From contig DJMJ01000034.1 in assembly GCA_002435325.1 (NCBI GenBank), positions 290 through 10,851 on the forward strand: 10,562 nt of DNA. The letters run 5' to 3'. The translations under genes were made by a program, and so were the position numbers. This stretch comes from Nitrospira sp. UBA6493. Lineage in GTDB: Bacteria; Nitrospirota; Nitrospiria; Nitrospirales; Nitrospiraceae. Under the pieces are notes generated by a model. That model had not been told where the DNA came from. It worked only from the letters and a program-made list of their open reading frames with translations, and did no database searches. Below, one piece after another: positions 1 through 5,833 of the stretch (its first letter is position 1; the number at the start of each line of letters is the position of its first letter).

Positions 1-425
1 TCGGTCTTGTTCTGGCAGGGCTTGCTGAGCTTCTTCAACTCGCCGATCACGACTTCCACGGCCTTGTTGATGCCCCGTTGAATTTCCATCGGGTTGGCGC
101 CTGCGGTGATGTTCTTCACGCCCTCGCGGAAGATGGCCTGGGCCAACACGGTGGCGGTGGTGGTGCCGTCACCCGCGGTGTCGCTGGTCTTGCTGGCGAC
201 TTCGCGGACGAGCTGGGCGCCCATGTTCTCGTACGGGTTCTTGAGTTCGATTTCCTTGGCAACGGTCACGCCGTCCTTGGTGATGGTCGGGGCGCCGAAC
301 TTCTTGTCGAGAATGGCGTTCCGGCCCTTGGGGCCGAGGGTCGCCTTCACGGCATCCGCCAGCTGGTTAACGCCCTTGAGAATCGACGCGCGAGCTGCCT
401 CGCTGTACAGTAATTGCTTGGCCAT
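1..425 (-). CDS. groEL: Chaperonin GroEL, N-terminal part (runs off the left edge)
   Basis: The 60-kDa chaperonin subunit forms the double-ring cytoplasmic cage that folds proteins with ATP and GroES. The first 141 codons are present; the rest lies beyond position 1. The reading begins MAKQLLYSEAARASILKGVN and contains the equatorial nucleotide-binding motifs TLGPKGRN (residues 29-36), TITKDGVTVAKEIEL (47-61) and AGDGTTTATVLAQAI (84-98). Asp51 and Asp86 match the conserved ATP-site aspartates; the apical domain and the later catalytic Asp are outside the window. The ATG at 423-425 is preceded by a good ribosome site (GGAGG, 6 nt spacing). It follows groES by 40 nt on the same strand, the usual groESL operon. 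Nothing looks broken in the visible part. Confidence 0.98.
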   Translation of the reverse strand, partial: MAKQLLYSEAARASILKGVNQLADAVKATLGPKGRNAILDKKFGAPTITKDGVTVAKEIELKNPYENMGAQLVREVASKTSDTAGDGTTTATVLAQAIFREGVKNITAGANPMEIQRGINKAVEVVIGELKKLSKPCQNKT

Positions 426-465
426 GTAATTCCTCCGTTAGTTCAGTCGTCGTCTTGTGAGTCAA

Positions 466-765
466 TTAGTTGGTGAAGATGCCGAGGATGTCTTCTTCCT
501 TGAGGATCAAGCAGTCGGTGTCCTCGATCCGGAGCTTGCTGCCGGAATACTTGTCGAACAGGACCTGGTCGCCGACCTTGACGTTCTCGACCTTGCTTCC
601 GATGGCCTGCACCACGCCTCTCTGCGGCTTTTCCTTCGCGGAATCCGGCACATAGATACCGCCGGCGGTCCGTTCCAGTTCTTCGGTGTAGGTAACGAAC
701 AGCCGATCTCCCAGGGGCTGGAAGCCCTTGGCGACGTTCTTCTTGTCCTGCGCTGCTGTGCTCAT
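466..765 (-). CDS. groES: Co-chaperonin GroES
   Basis: This is the 10-kDa heptameric lid of the GroEL cage. The 99-residue protein shows the GroES fold in order: FQPLGDRLFVTYTE (residues 15-28), a mobile loop around residues 28-45 with the hydrophobic tripeptide IYV (37-39) that docks on GroEL, the GVVQAIG strand (50-56), VKVGDQVLFDKYSG (62-75), and a C-terminal ILKEEDILGIF. It has about ten more N-terminal residues (MSTAAQDKKN) than E. coli GroES. The start is supported by a strong ribosome site (GAGGAGGG, about 6 nt before the ATG), so the extension is probably real. It lies directly upstream of groEL, with an RpoH-like sigma gene further upstream on the same strand. Confidence 0.97.
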   Translation of the reverse strand: MSTAAQDKKNVAKGFQPLGDRLFVTYTEELERTAGGIYVPDSAKEKPQRGVVQAIGSKVENVKVGDQVLFDKYSGSKLRIEDTDCLILKEEDILGIFTN

Positions 766-894
766 AACAAACCCTCCTCATGCGATGAATAAACTCGGTA
801 AACGTTGAAACAGGTTGAAAAGCGAATCACACTTATCGGCGAGACCGTCGCGCTCTGCGCTGGCAGACGTACGCTCCCGTTCAACACAACAGGA

Positions 895-922
895 GAGATA
901 GCCTGAGGCCGATCCAAGTCAA
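895..922 (-). promoter_or_regulatory. Candidate groESL promoter
   Basis: Read on the minus strand, TTGACT (917-922) is followed after 16 nt by TATCTC (895-900), leaving a leader of about 120 nt before groES. The -35 is good (5/6) and the -10 is weak (3/6). I saw no convincing sigma-32 pair (CTTGAA with CCCCATnT) and no CIRCE operator. A CTTGAAA lies further upstream (minus strand, near 993-999) but has no matching -10. Weak call. Confidence 0.3.
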
Positions 923-923
923 G

Positions 924-952
924 GGGGCAAAAAGAAAATCTTTCACAGCCCC
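924..952 (-). repeat. Inverted repeat just upstream of the candidate groESL -35
   Basis: GGGGC (924-928) and GCCCC (948-952) are complementary, and between them GAAAGA and TCTTTT (minus strand) can also pair with one G-T, giving a two-step hairpin. It ends 1 nt from the candidate -35 box. It could be an operator or the 3' end of the sigma-factor transcript, whose stop lies about 80 nt upstream; no clean U-tract follows. The rest of 766-1033 holds nothing else I can name. Confidence 0.35.
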
Positions 953-1033
953 GTTAGAATGGACAATCGCTATCATAACCCATTGAGTTTCAAGAATTCT
1001 ACTAGCCTTTTGAGGAGAGGAGGGATAAACGGA

Positions 1034-2038
1034 TCAGGTCCTTAACCGGTCGAAATCTTTCACATCTTTCTTGATGTATTCCCGTAAGCGCTTGATGATG
1101 CGGGCTTCCAGCTGGCGGGTCCGCTCTTTGGTAATGCCGTATTTGTGTCCCAGGTCGTCGAGCGTCAGCGGGGTTTCGGAGAGGAGCCGGTTGCGGAGGA
1201 TGTCTTCTTCCCGCTCATCGAGGGTTTTGGAAAATTCGGCCAGCTTTTTCCTGAAGAGAACCCGGAGCTCATTGTCGGCGATGAGGTCGTCCACTCCCGA
1301 CTGCTGGGAGGGCAGGATGTCCAGGAGCGTGCCATCCTGTTCCTCACCGATCGGTTGATCCAGCGATAGCTCCCAATTCCCCAGCCGCTGGTCCATCTCG
1401 ATCACGTCGCGTTCGCGGACGTTGAGCCGGTCGGCGAGGAGCTTTGTGTCGGGGGCGAACCCTTCCCGGGCCAGCTTCGCCTTTTCTTTCTTGAGGTTAT
1501 AGAACAGCTTCCGCTGATCCTGGGTAGTGCCGATTTTCACAAGGCGGAAGTTATTCAAGAGGTATCGGAGGATGTAGGCGCGAGACCACCAGGCGGCATA
1601 GGCGTAGAAACGGACGTTTTTCTGGGGGTCGAATTTCTTAATGGCCTGCATCAGGCCGACATTGCCCTCTTGAATCAGGTCCATGTGATCGGCGCCGGTA
1701 TGGAGATATTCGGAGGCGATGGCCACCGACACGCGCAGGTTGGCCATGATGAGTTTGACGGCGGCTTCACGGCTGCCCTGCACCTGATACTCGTGAAAGA
1801 GGCGGAGCTCTTCTTCTTTCGAGAGATAGGGATAGCGGCGGACTTCAGCCAGATATTGTTGCAGGGTGGTGACCGGGACGACGGCCTGTTCGTCGGCCGG
1901 TTGGCGTCCATCGGACGCCGGAATATCCACAACGACCGGTGCCGCCTCCGCCTCAATAACCTCGTCGTCTGACGGGTCGAGGATTTCCGGCTCCAGGGTG
2001 TCGTCGGGCTCGTCCGTTGAAGATTCTCGGCCGCTCAT
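1034..2038 (-). CDS. rpoH: RpoH-like (heat-shock, sigma-32 type) RNA polymerase sigma factor
   Basis: An alternative sigma-70 family factor that directs RNA polymerase to a promoter subset, here probably heat-shock genes. With the start at 2038 it is 334 residues. Region 1.2 is at about 57-84. Region 2 is at 93-165, including DLIQEGNVGLMQAIKKFDP (120-138) and the FYAYAAWWSRAYI -10 recognition helix (144-156). An RpoH box, QRKLFYNLKK (175-184), nearly identical to that of E. coli RpoH, separates it from the housekeeping factor. Region 4.2 is the helix-turn-helix LTLDDLGHKYGITKERTRQL (291-310). About 54 N-terminal residues precede region 1.2 with 17 Asp/Glu and two Arg, longer than E. coli RpoH (284 aa). 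The frame is open to an ATG at 2119, but those 27 extra residues are Pro/His/Cys-rich with no ribosome site, so I prefer 2038. It sits upstream of groESL on the same strand, suggesting a heat-shock cluster. Confidence 0.85.
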   Translation of the reverse strand: MSGRESSTDEPDDTLEPEILDPSDDEVIEAEAAPVVVDIPASDGRQPADEQAVVPVTTLQQYLAEVRRYPYLSKEEELRLFHEYQVQGSREAAVKLIMANLRVSVAIASEYLHTGADHMDLIQEGNVGLMQAIKKFDPQKNVRFYAYAAWWSRAYILRYLLNNFRLVKIGTTQDQRKLFYNLKKEKAKLAREGFAPDTKLLADRLNVRERDVIEMDQRLGNWELSLDQPIGEEQDGTLLDILPSQQSGVDDLIADNELRVLFRKKLAEFSKTLDEREEDILRNRLLSETPLTLDDLGHKYGITKERTRQLEARIIKRLREYIKKDVKDFDRLRT

Positions 2039-2047
2039 AGAAGGCTG

Positions 2048-2075
2048 ACTATAACAGAACGGATGGGTGGGACAA
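2048..2075 (-). promoter_or_regulatory. Promoter of the rpoH-like gene; leaderless geometry
   Basis: On the minus strand TTGTCC (2070-2075) is followed after 16 nt by TATAGT (2048-2053), with an extended -10 TG one base upstream (TGtTATAGT). The -10 ends 9 nt before the preferred ATG (2036-2038), and no Shine-Dalgarno sequence lies between them. Transcription would start at or within a few bases of the ATG, so the mRNA would be leaderless. This also supports the 2038 start over 2119. Confidence 0.5.
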
Positions 2076-2109
2076 AGGTCGTGCCTCGGCAGATGTGGGC
2101 GTGCGTTCC

Positions 2110-2139
2110 TTGCGCCCATGAAAGCCGTTCACATATAGT
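2110..2139 (+). promoter_or_regulatory. Possible promoter of the nitrate/nitrite transporter gene
   Basis: TTGCGC (2110-2115) and TATAGT (2134-2139) are 18 nt apart, 26 nt before the GTG start at 2166. The -10 is good (5/6) and the -35 poor (3/6). The 127-bp space between the divergent sigma and transporter genes would hold both promoters. A ribosome site GGAGG (2154-2158) lies 7 nt before the GTG and fixes that start. Confidence 0.3.
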
Positions 2140-2165
2140 AATCCGTTTATGTCGGAGGCTGGTCT

Positions 2166-3362
2166 GTGTCTGATATCTGGCAGATTCTGAAAAATGGCCA
2201 TTGGCCCACGCTGGTGGGGGCCTGGTTGCACCTGACCGTGAGTTTCATGGTGTGGCTCTTGATCGGTGCCTTGAGTTTGCCGTTGGCGGCGACGTTGCAC
2301 CTGACCGAGTCCGACCTGGCTTTGCTGGTGGCGCTGCCATTGTTAGGCGGGGCTATCTTGCGTGTGTGGGGCGGCTGGAGTTGCGATTGGTTTGGCGCGA
2401 AGAAGACGGCGGTGATGATTCTGCTGGGAGAGGGGGCCGTCTTATTGTGGGGCTGGCTTGCCGATCCATCCCTGGCCGGTCTTTGGTGCCTGGCTCTTTT
2501 ATTGGGGCTGGGCGGCGCGAGTTTTGCGGTGGCGTTGCCGCTGGCCGGGCAAGCCTATCCGCCGTCTTCGCAGGGCCTGGTATTGGGACTGGCGGCTTCC
2601 GGCAACATCGGCACCGTGCTGGTGTTCTTTCTCGCGCCGCGATGGGCCGAGCAGCTGGGATGGCAGCAGGTGTTGGGCGTGATGGCGGGCGTGGTGGCGG
2701 CCACGCTTGGCTTGTTCATGATCCTGGTGCGAGATGGAAGGCCGGGAGACCGGCATCGCCGGGATGTCGAATGGTGGCATCATGCTGCCAGGTTGATTCG
2801 TAACCGGTCGGCCTATTGGCTCTGTTTTCTCTATGCGATCACGTTTGGCGGCTTTATCGGGTTGTGCAGCCTCTTGCCCTCGCTGCTCCATGAGACCTAT
2901 CAATTCGATGCCGTGACTGCGGGATCGACCGCCGCGCTTTGTGGCCTGGTCGGCAGTGTCATTCGTCCCCTCGGCGGTTACATTGCAGACCGGCAAGGAG
3001 GGGGAAGGACGCTCTACGTCGTATTTCCTCTCATTGTCGGGTCGATTGTGGCGGTGACGAGTCCCTCTCTGTCTATGGCGATGACTATGATGGTCGTCGC
3101 GACCGCGGCCATGGGGGTGGGTAACGGAGTCGTGTTTCAGATGGTGGCCGAGTGGTTTCCCAAGCAAATCGGGCTGGCCTCCGGCATTATCGGAGCGGTC
3201 GGGGGGCTTGGCGGCTTTCTCTTTCCGCTGGGGGTGGGGGGGCTGAAAAGCCTGACGGGAAGCTATGAGTTAGGGCTCTGGTTTTTCGCCGGGCTGGGGG
3301 TCTGTGCCTGGGGTACGGTCTTTATCAGCCTGCGCACCGGGAGATTCACCCGTTCCGCCTAA
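2166..3362 (+). CDS. narK: Nitrate/nitrite transporter, NNP (NarK/NasA) family of the major facilitator superfamily
   Basis: A 398-residue inner-membrane protein with about 12 hydrophobic segments in two halves split by a charged loop (about 190-213). Family marks: Arg66 in helix 2 (ILRVWGGWSCDWFG) and Arg267 in helix 8 (GSVIRPLGGYIADRQGG), at the places of the two substrate-binding arginines of E. coli NarK; a glycine-rich helix-5 motif (SGNIGTVLVFFLAP, 145-158); and the helix-11 nitrate signature (SGIIGAVGGLGGFLFPLGVG, 339-358). It starts at GTG with a good GGAGG site. It is divergent from the sigma gene and 115 bp upstream of ribBA. In a nitrite oxidiser it may import nitrite, export nitrate or exchange them; direction and substrate cannot be read from the sequence. 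NasA/NrtP-type nitrate uptake is the alternative. Confidence 0.8.
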   Translation: MSDIWQILKNGHWPTLVGAWLHLTVSFMVWLLIGALSLPLAATLHLTESDLALLVALPLLGGAILRVWGGWSCDWFGAKKTAVMILLGEGAVLLWGWLADPSLAGLWCLALLLGLGGASFAVALPLAGQAYPPSSQGLVLGLAASGNIGTVLVFFLAPRWAEQLGWQQVLGVMAGVVAATLGLFMILVRDGRPGDRHRRDVEWWHHAARLIRNRSAYWLCFLYAITFGGFIGLCSLLPSLLHETYQFDAVTAGSTAALCGLVGSVIRPLGGYIADRQGGGRTLYVVFPLIVGSIVAVTSPSLSMAMTMMVVATAAMGVGNGVVFQMVAEWFPKQIGLASGIIGAVGGLGGFLFPLGVGGLKSLTGSYELGLWFFAGLGVCAWGTVFISLRTGRFTRSA

Positions 3363-3370
3363 GACTCTTT

Positions 3371-3389
3371 CCCCGGCCGGACATCGGGG
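3371..3389 (+). repeat. GC-rich hairpin after the transporter gene
   Basis: CCCCG (3371-3375) and CGGGG (3385-3389) form a 5-bp stem with a 9-nt loop, 8 nt after the transporter stop. It is followed by a run of A (seven, from 3392), not T, on the coding strand, so it is not a standard intrinsic terminator for the upstream gene. It may slow decay or help termination by another route. Confidence 0.3.
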
Positions 3390-3416
3390 GCAAAAAAACA
3401 ATGTTAAATGGTCGAT

Positions 3417-3446
3417 GTTCAATGATAAATTGACCGTTCATTGAAC
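3417..3446 (+). promoter_or_regulatory. Perfect 9-bp inverted repeat upstream of ribBA (candidate operator or leader hairpin)
   Basis: GTTCAATGA (3417-3425) and TCATTGAAC (3438-3446) are perfect inverted repeats around a 12-nt AT-rich spacer, 31 nt before the ribBA ATG. A TTGACC (3430-3435) lies inside and a -10-like GATAAA (3424-3429) overlaps the left arm. A second, exclusive pairing is possible between GGTC (3410-3413) and GACC (3432-3435). It could bind a regulator of ribBA or fold in the leader. I saw no FMN riboswitch. Confidence 0.4.
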
Positions 3447-3477
3447 GATTACTCCTGAACCTTCATGACTGGAATTT

Positions 3478-4686
3478 ATGGCGAGTCCATTCAACAGTAT
3501 TCAAGATGCGCTCAAAGACATTCGGAAGGGCAAGTGCATCATTCTCGTCGACGACGAAGATCGCGAGAATGAAGGCGATTTGGTCATTGCGGCGGAAAAA
3601 GTCACTCCGCAGATGGTCAATTTCATGGCCAAGCATGCGCGCGGGCTGATTTGCCTTGCGTTGACTCCTGAGCGGGTTGAGGAACTGCAATTACCGCCGC
3701 AGGCCATTGAGAACACGGCGACGTTCGGCACTGCCTTCACCGTTTCTGTCGATGCGCGGAAAGGAATTACCACGGGCATTTCTGCTGCCGACCGCGCGAT
3801 TACTATTCAAGTCGCCGTCGATCCGAAGTCGAAGCCGGGTGACTTGGCGAGGCCGGGCCATATTTTTCCGCTCAAAGCGCAAAAAGGTGGCGTGCTTAAA
3901 CGCGCGGGACAGACGGAAGGGTCCGTCGATCTGGCCCGCCTGGCGGGGCTGCAACCGGCCGGTGTCATCTGCGAGATCATGAATGAAGACGGGACGATGG
4001 CCCGCGTGCCGGAGCTGGCCAAGTTTGCCAAGCTGCATAAGCTGAAGATGGTCACGATCAAGGCGCTCATCGAATACCGCATGCAGCGCGAGACCTTTGT
4101 AAAGCGCGCCGCCACCGCGCGCATGCCCACGATTTTCGGCGATTTCGAGGCTGTGGCTTTTGAGAATGAGGTCGATGGCGCGACGCACATTGCGCTTGTC
4201 AAAGGGAAGGTGGATACCGGAGAGCCGACGCTCGTGCGGGTTCATTCAGGCTGCCTGACAGCGGACGCACTCGGGTCGTTGCGGTGCGATTGCCGGGATC
4301 AGCTGCATCGCGCCATGAAGATTATTGAAGCCGAAGGCCGCGGCGTGTTGCTTTATCTGAATCAGGAAGGCCGCGGCATCGGTCTGCTCAATAAACTGAA
4401 AGCGTACGGATTTCAGGACGAAGGCAGCGACACGGTCGAGGCCAATCTCAAGCTGGGATTCAAAGCCGACTTGCGGGATTACGGGGTCGGAGCGCAGATC
4501 CTGGTGAACCTGGGACTGCACGAGATTAAGCTCATCACCAACAATCCGCGCAAGATTGTCGGGATCGAAGGCTACGGGTTAAAAGTCGTCGAACGGGTGT
4601 CGATCGAGATCGCGCCCCGCGCGGCGAATGTGCGGTACTTGCGTACGAAGAAAAATAAAATGGGGCATCTTTTAAAAAAGGTGTAG
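3478..4686 (+). CDS. ribBA: Bifunctional RibBA: 3,4-dihydroxy-2-butanone-4-phosphate synthase / GTP cyclohydrolase II
   Basis: A 402-residue fusion of the two entry enzymes of riboflavin synthesis. Residues 1 to about 205 are the RibB half, converting ribulose 5-phosphate: DDEDRENEGDLV (25-36), GITTGISAADRAITI (96-110), RPGHIFPL (125-132) and the NEDGTMAR motif (169-176). Residues about 210-402 are the RibA half, opening GTP: the zinc cysteines 259, 270 and 272 in HSGCLTADALGSLRCDC, NQEGRGIGLLNK (295-306), an Arg in ADLRDYG (333) and LITNNPRK (352-359). In RibB the motif normally read GHTE is GQTE here, so the metal-binding His (E. coli His153) is Gln145. No clear ribosome site precedes the ATG (only GGAA 3 nt away), but the N-terminus matches the family. 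It heads the plus-strand cluster leading to ribH. Confidence 0.96.
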   Translation: MASPFNSIQDALKDIRKGKCIILVDDEDRENEGDLVIAAEKVTPQMVNFMAKHARGLICLALTPERVEELQLPPQAIENTATFGTAFTVSVDARKGITTGISAADRAITIQVAVDPKSKPGDLARPGHIFPLKAQKGGVLKRAGQTEGSVDLARLAGLQPAGVICEIMNEDGTMARVPELAKFAKLHKLKMVTIKALIEYRMQRETFVKRAATARMPTIFGDFEAVAFENEVDGATHIALVKGKVDTGEPTLVRVHSGCLTADALGSLRCDCRDQLHRAMKIIEAEGRGVLLYLNQEGRGIGLLNKLKAYGFQDEGSDTVEANLKLGFKADLRDYGVGAQILVNLGLHEIKLITNNPRKIVGIEGYGLKVVERVSIEIAPRAANVRYLRTKKNKMGHLLKKV

Positions 4687-4687
4687 T

Positions 4688-4799
4688 GAGGGAGGGGGGA
4701 GTCCCTATGCTCGCTGCCCGCGCACGCAGGATGTAATCGAAATGGCAGAGCAAGGGCGGTGCTCGGTCACTGCGCGCAATTGGGACTCACCCCTCCCCC
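4688..4799 (+). repeat. Palindromic intergenic element, copy A (ribBA-ribH)
   Basis: Outer arms 4688-4705 and 4782-4799 are inverted repeats (16 of 18 positions complementary; GGGAGTCCC-like inner end). Inside lies the family core: TGCTCGC (4708-4714) facing GCGCGCA (4772-4778) with one T/C mismatch, an inner 4-bp stem GCAC (4722-4725) with GTGC (4759-4762), and the conserved segment TCGGTCACTGCGCGCA before the right arm. The left arm starts 1 nt after the ribBA stop. No open frame of its own is apparent and no U-tract follows. The remaining 42 nt to ribH are unremarkable. Confidence 0.75.
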
Positions 4800-4841
4800 T
4801 TGGAAATATGTCATGTGTCAGGAATGGACTTGTAGAAGGGT

Positions 4842-5378
4842 ATGAAGCTTCGCAAGGGTTCTCAAGATGCGACGGGGTTGCGGTTCGGGATCGTCGTTGC
4901 AAAGTTCAATAAATTTGTCACGAGTAAGTTGCTGTCGTCTTGCATCGAAGGCCTCTCCGCGCATGGGACAAAGGCCGAGGAGATTGACGTGGTGCGGGTG
5001 CCGGGGGCCTTCGAGATTCCGATGGTCGCGCGTCTGCTTGCCAAGTCCGGGCGGTTCGACGCGGTGATCTGTCTGGGCGCGATCATTCGTGGCGATACGC
5101 CGCATTTCGACTACATTAGCGCGGAAGCCAGCCGGGGCATCGGGCAGGCCATGCTTGATACGGATATTCCCATTATCTTCGGGGTGCTCACGACGGACAC
5201 GGTGGCGCAAGCCATCGAGCGAGCCGATCCGGCCAAGTTCAATCGGGGCGGCGAGGCGGCGAAGTCGGCGATTGAGATGGCGACGATGGTGAAGCAGCTC
5301 AAGGCGCTGGCGCCAGAGTCTGCGCCGGTGAAGCCGAAGCCGCGCGCCAAGCGGATCGTGCGAAAGCGTGGGCAGTAG
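4842..5378 (+). CDS. ribH: 6,7-dimethyl-8-ribityllumazine synthase
   Basis: Condenses the RibB product with the pyrimidine made from the RibA product, giving lumazine, the substrate of riboflavin synthase (RibE, not in the window). Motifs: GLRFGIVVAKFN (12-23), VPGAFEIP (53-60), GAIIRGDTPHFDYI (79-92) with catalytic His88, GVLTTDT (114-120) and NRGGEAA (134-140). At 178 residues it is about 20 longer than usual because of a Pro/Lys/Arg tail (APVKPKPRAKRIVRKRGQ). The ATG has GAAGGG only 1 nt upstream, too close for an ideal ribosome site, but the N-terminus fits the family. A 10-codon frame starting at 4813 ends in TGA overlapping this ATG, so coupled re-initiation is possible. nusB follows after 2 nt. 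Confidence 0.96.
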   Translation: MKLRKGSQDATGLRFGIVVAKFNKFVTSKLLSSCIEGLSAHGTKAEEIDVVRVPGAFEIPMVARLLAKSGRFDAVICLGAIIRGDTPHFDYISAEASRGIGQAMLDTDIPIIFGVLTTDTVAQAIERADPAKFNRGGEAAKSAIEMATMVKQLKALAPESAPVKPKPRAKRIVRKRGQ

Positions 5379-5380
5379 CG

Positions 5381-5833
5381 ATGGGATCACGCCATGAAGC
5401 ACGCGAGCGCGCCTTGCAGATCTTGTTTCAGTACGACGTTCACGGAAAGAAGGGGCTCTGGCTCGATGAGTTCTGGAAGCCGCTGGAATCGGATGAGGAC
5501 ACGAAAGCCTTTGCTGAGCGGCTGGTTGCGGGGGTGCTGGAGAAGAAGCGGGAGTTGGATGCATTGATGGGGCAGTACGCGACGAACTGGAAGGTGAGCC
5601 GCATGCCGATCGTGGACCGCAATATTCTCCGCGCGGGACTCTATGAGCTGTTCTGGATGGACGATGTGCCGGCCAAGGTCACGCTGGACGAGTCTATTCA
5701 GCTGGCCAAGAGTTTTGGTGACGACGAGGCCTCGAAGTTTGTGAACGGCATCCTGGACAAGATCCTGGCGAGCGAGCCGAAGCTGGAGCAGAAGCGGGCG
5801 ACGCCGGACAAGCCGATTTGGAGGAGAGCCTAG
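5381..5833 (+). CDS. nusB: Transcription antitermination factor NusB
   Basis: An all-helical RNA-binding protein that joins NusE (S10) on boxA RNA in rRNA antitermination. The 150 residues show the family pattern: an arginine-rich first helix SRHEARERALQILFQYDV (3-20), SRMPIVDRNILRAGLYEL (73-90), and the C-terminal DESIQLAKSFGDDEASKFVNGILDKI region, here residues 103-128. Length is typical apart from a short charged tail. It begins 2 nt after the ribH stop, and its own stop directly abuts the purB GTG. The ribH-nusB pairing is common across bacteria, which supports both calls. Confidence 0.95.
   Translation: MGSRHEARERALQILFQYDVHGKKGLWLDEFWKPLESDEDTKAFAERLVAGVLEKKRELDALMGQYATNWKVSRMPIVDRNILRAGLYELFWMDDVPAKVTLDESIQLAKSFGDDEASKFVNGILDKILASEPKLEQKRATPDKPIWRRA

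Noticed and set aside
766..1033. CIRCE operator (TTAGCACTC-N9-GAGTGCTAA) upstream of groES
   Set aside because: Searched by eye on both strands; no acceptable match.
2039..2119. 27-codon N-terminal extension of the sigma factor to an ATG at 2119
   Set aside because: Pro/His/Cys-rich, no ribosome site, and a good promoter lies inside it; start placed at 2038.
2499..3167. Minus-strand open frame of about 222 codons opposite the transporter
   Set aside because: Gln/His/Arg-rich translation typical of an antisense frame of a hydrophobic protein gene.
3363..3477. FMN riboswitch upstream of ribBA
   Set aside because: The space is 115 bp and lacks the conserved RFN-element segments; only hairpins were found.
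4813..4845. 10-codon open frame ending in an ATGA overlap with the ribH start
   Set aside because: It could serve coupled re-initiation, but it is short, has no ribosome site of its own and could occur by chance.
4818..5564. Minus-strand open frame of about 248 codons opposite ribH
   Set aside because: Low-complexity Arg/His/Pro composition, and it covers ribH, whose motifs are unmistakable.
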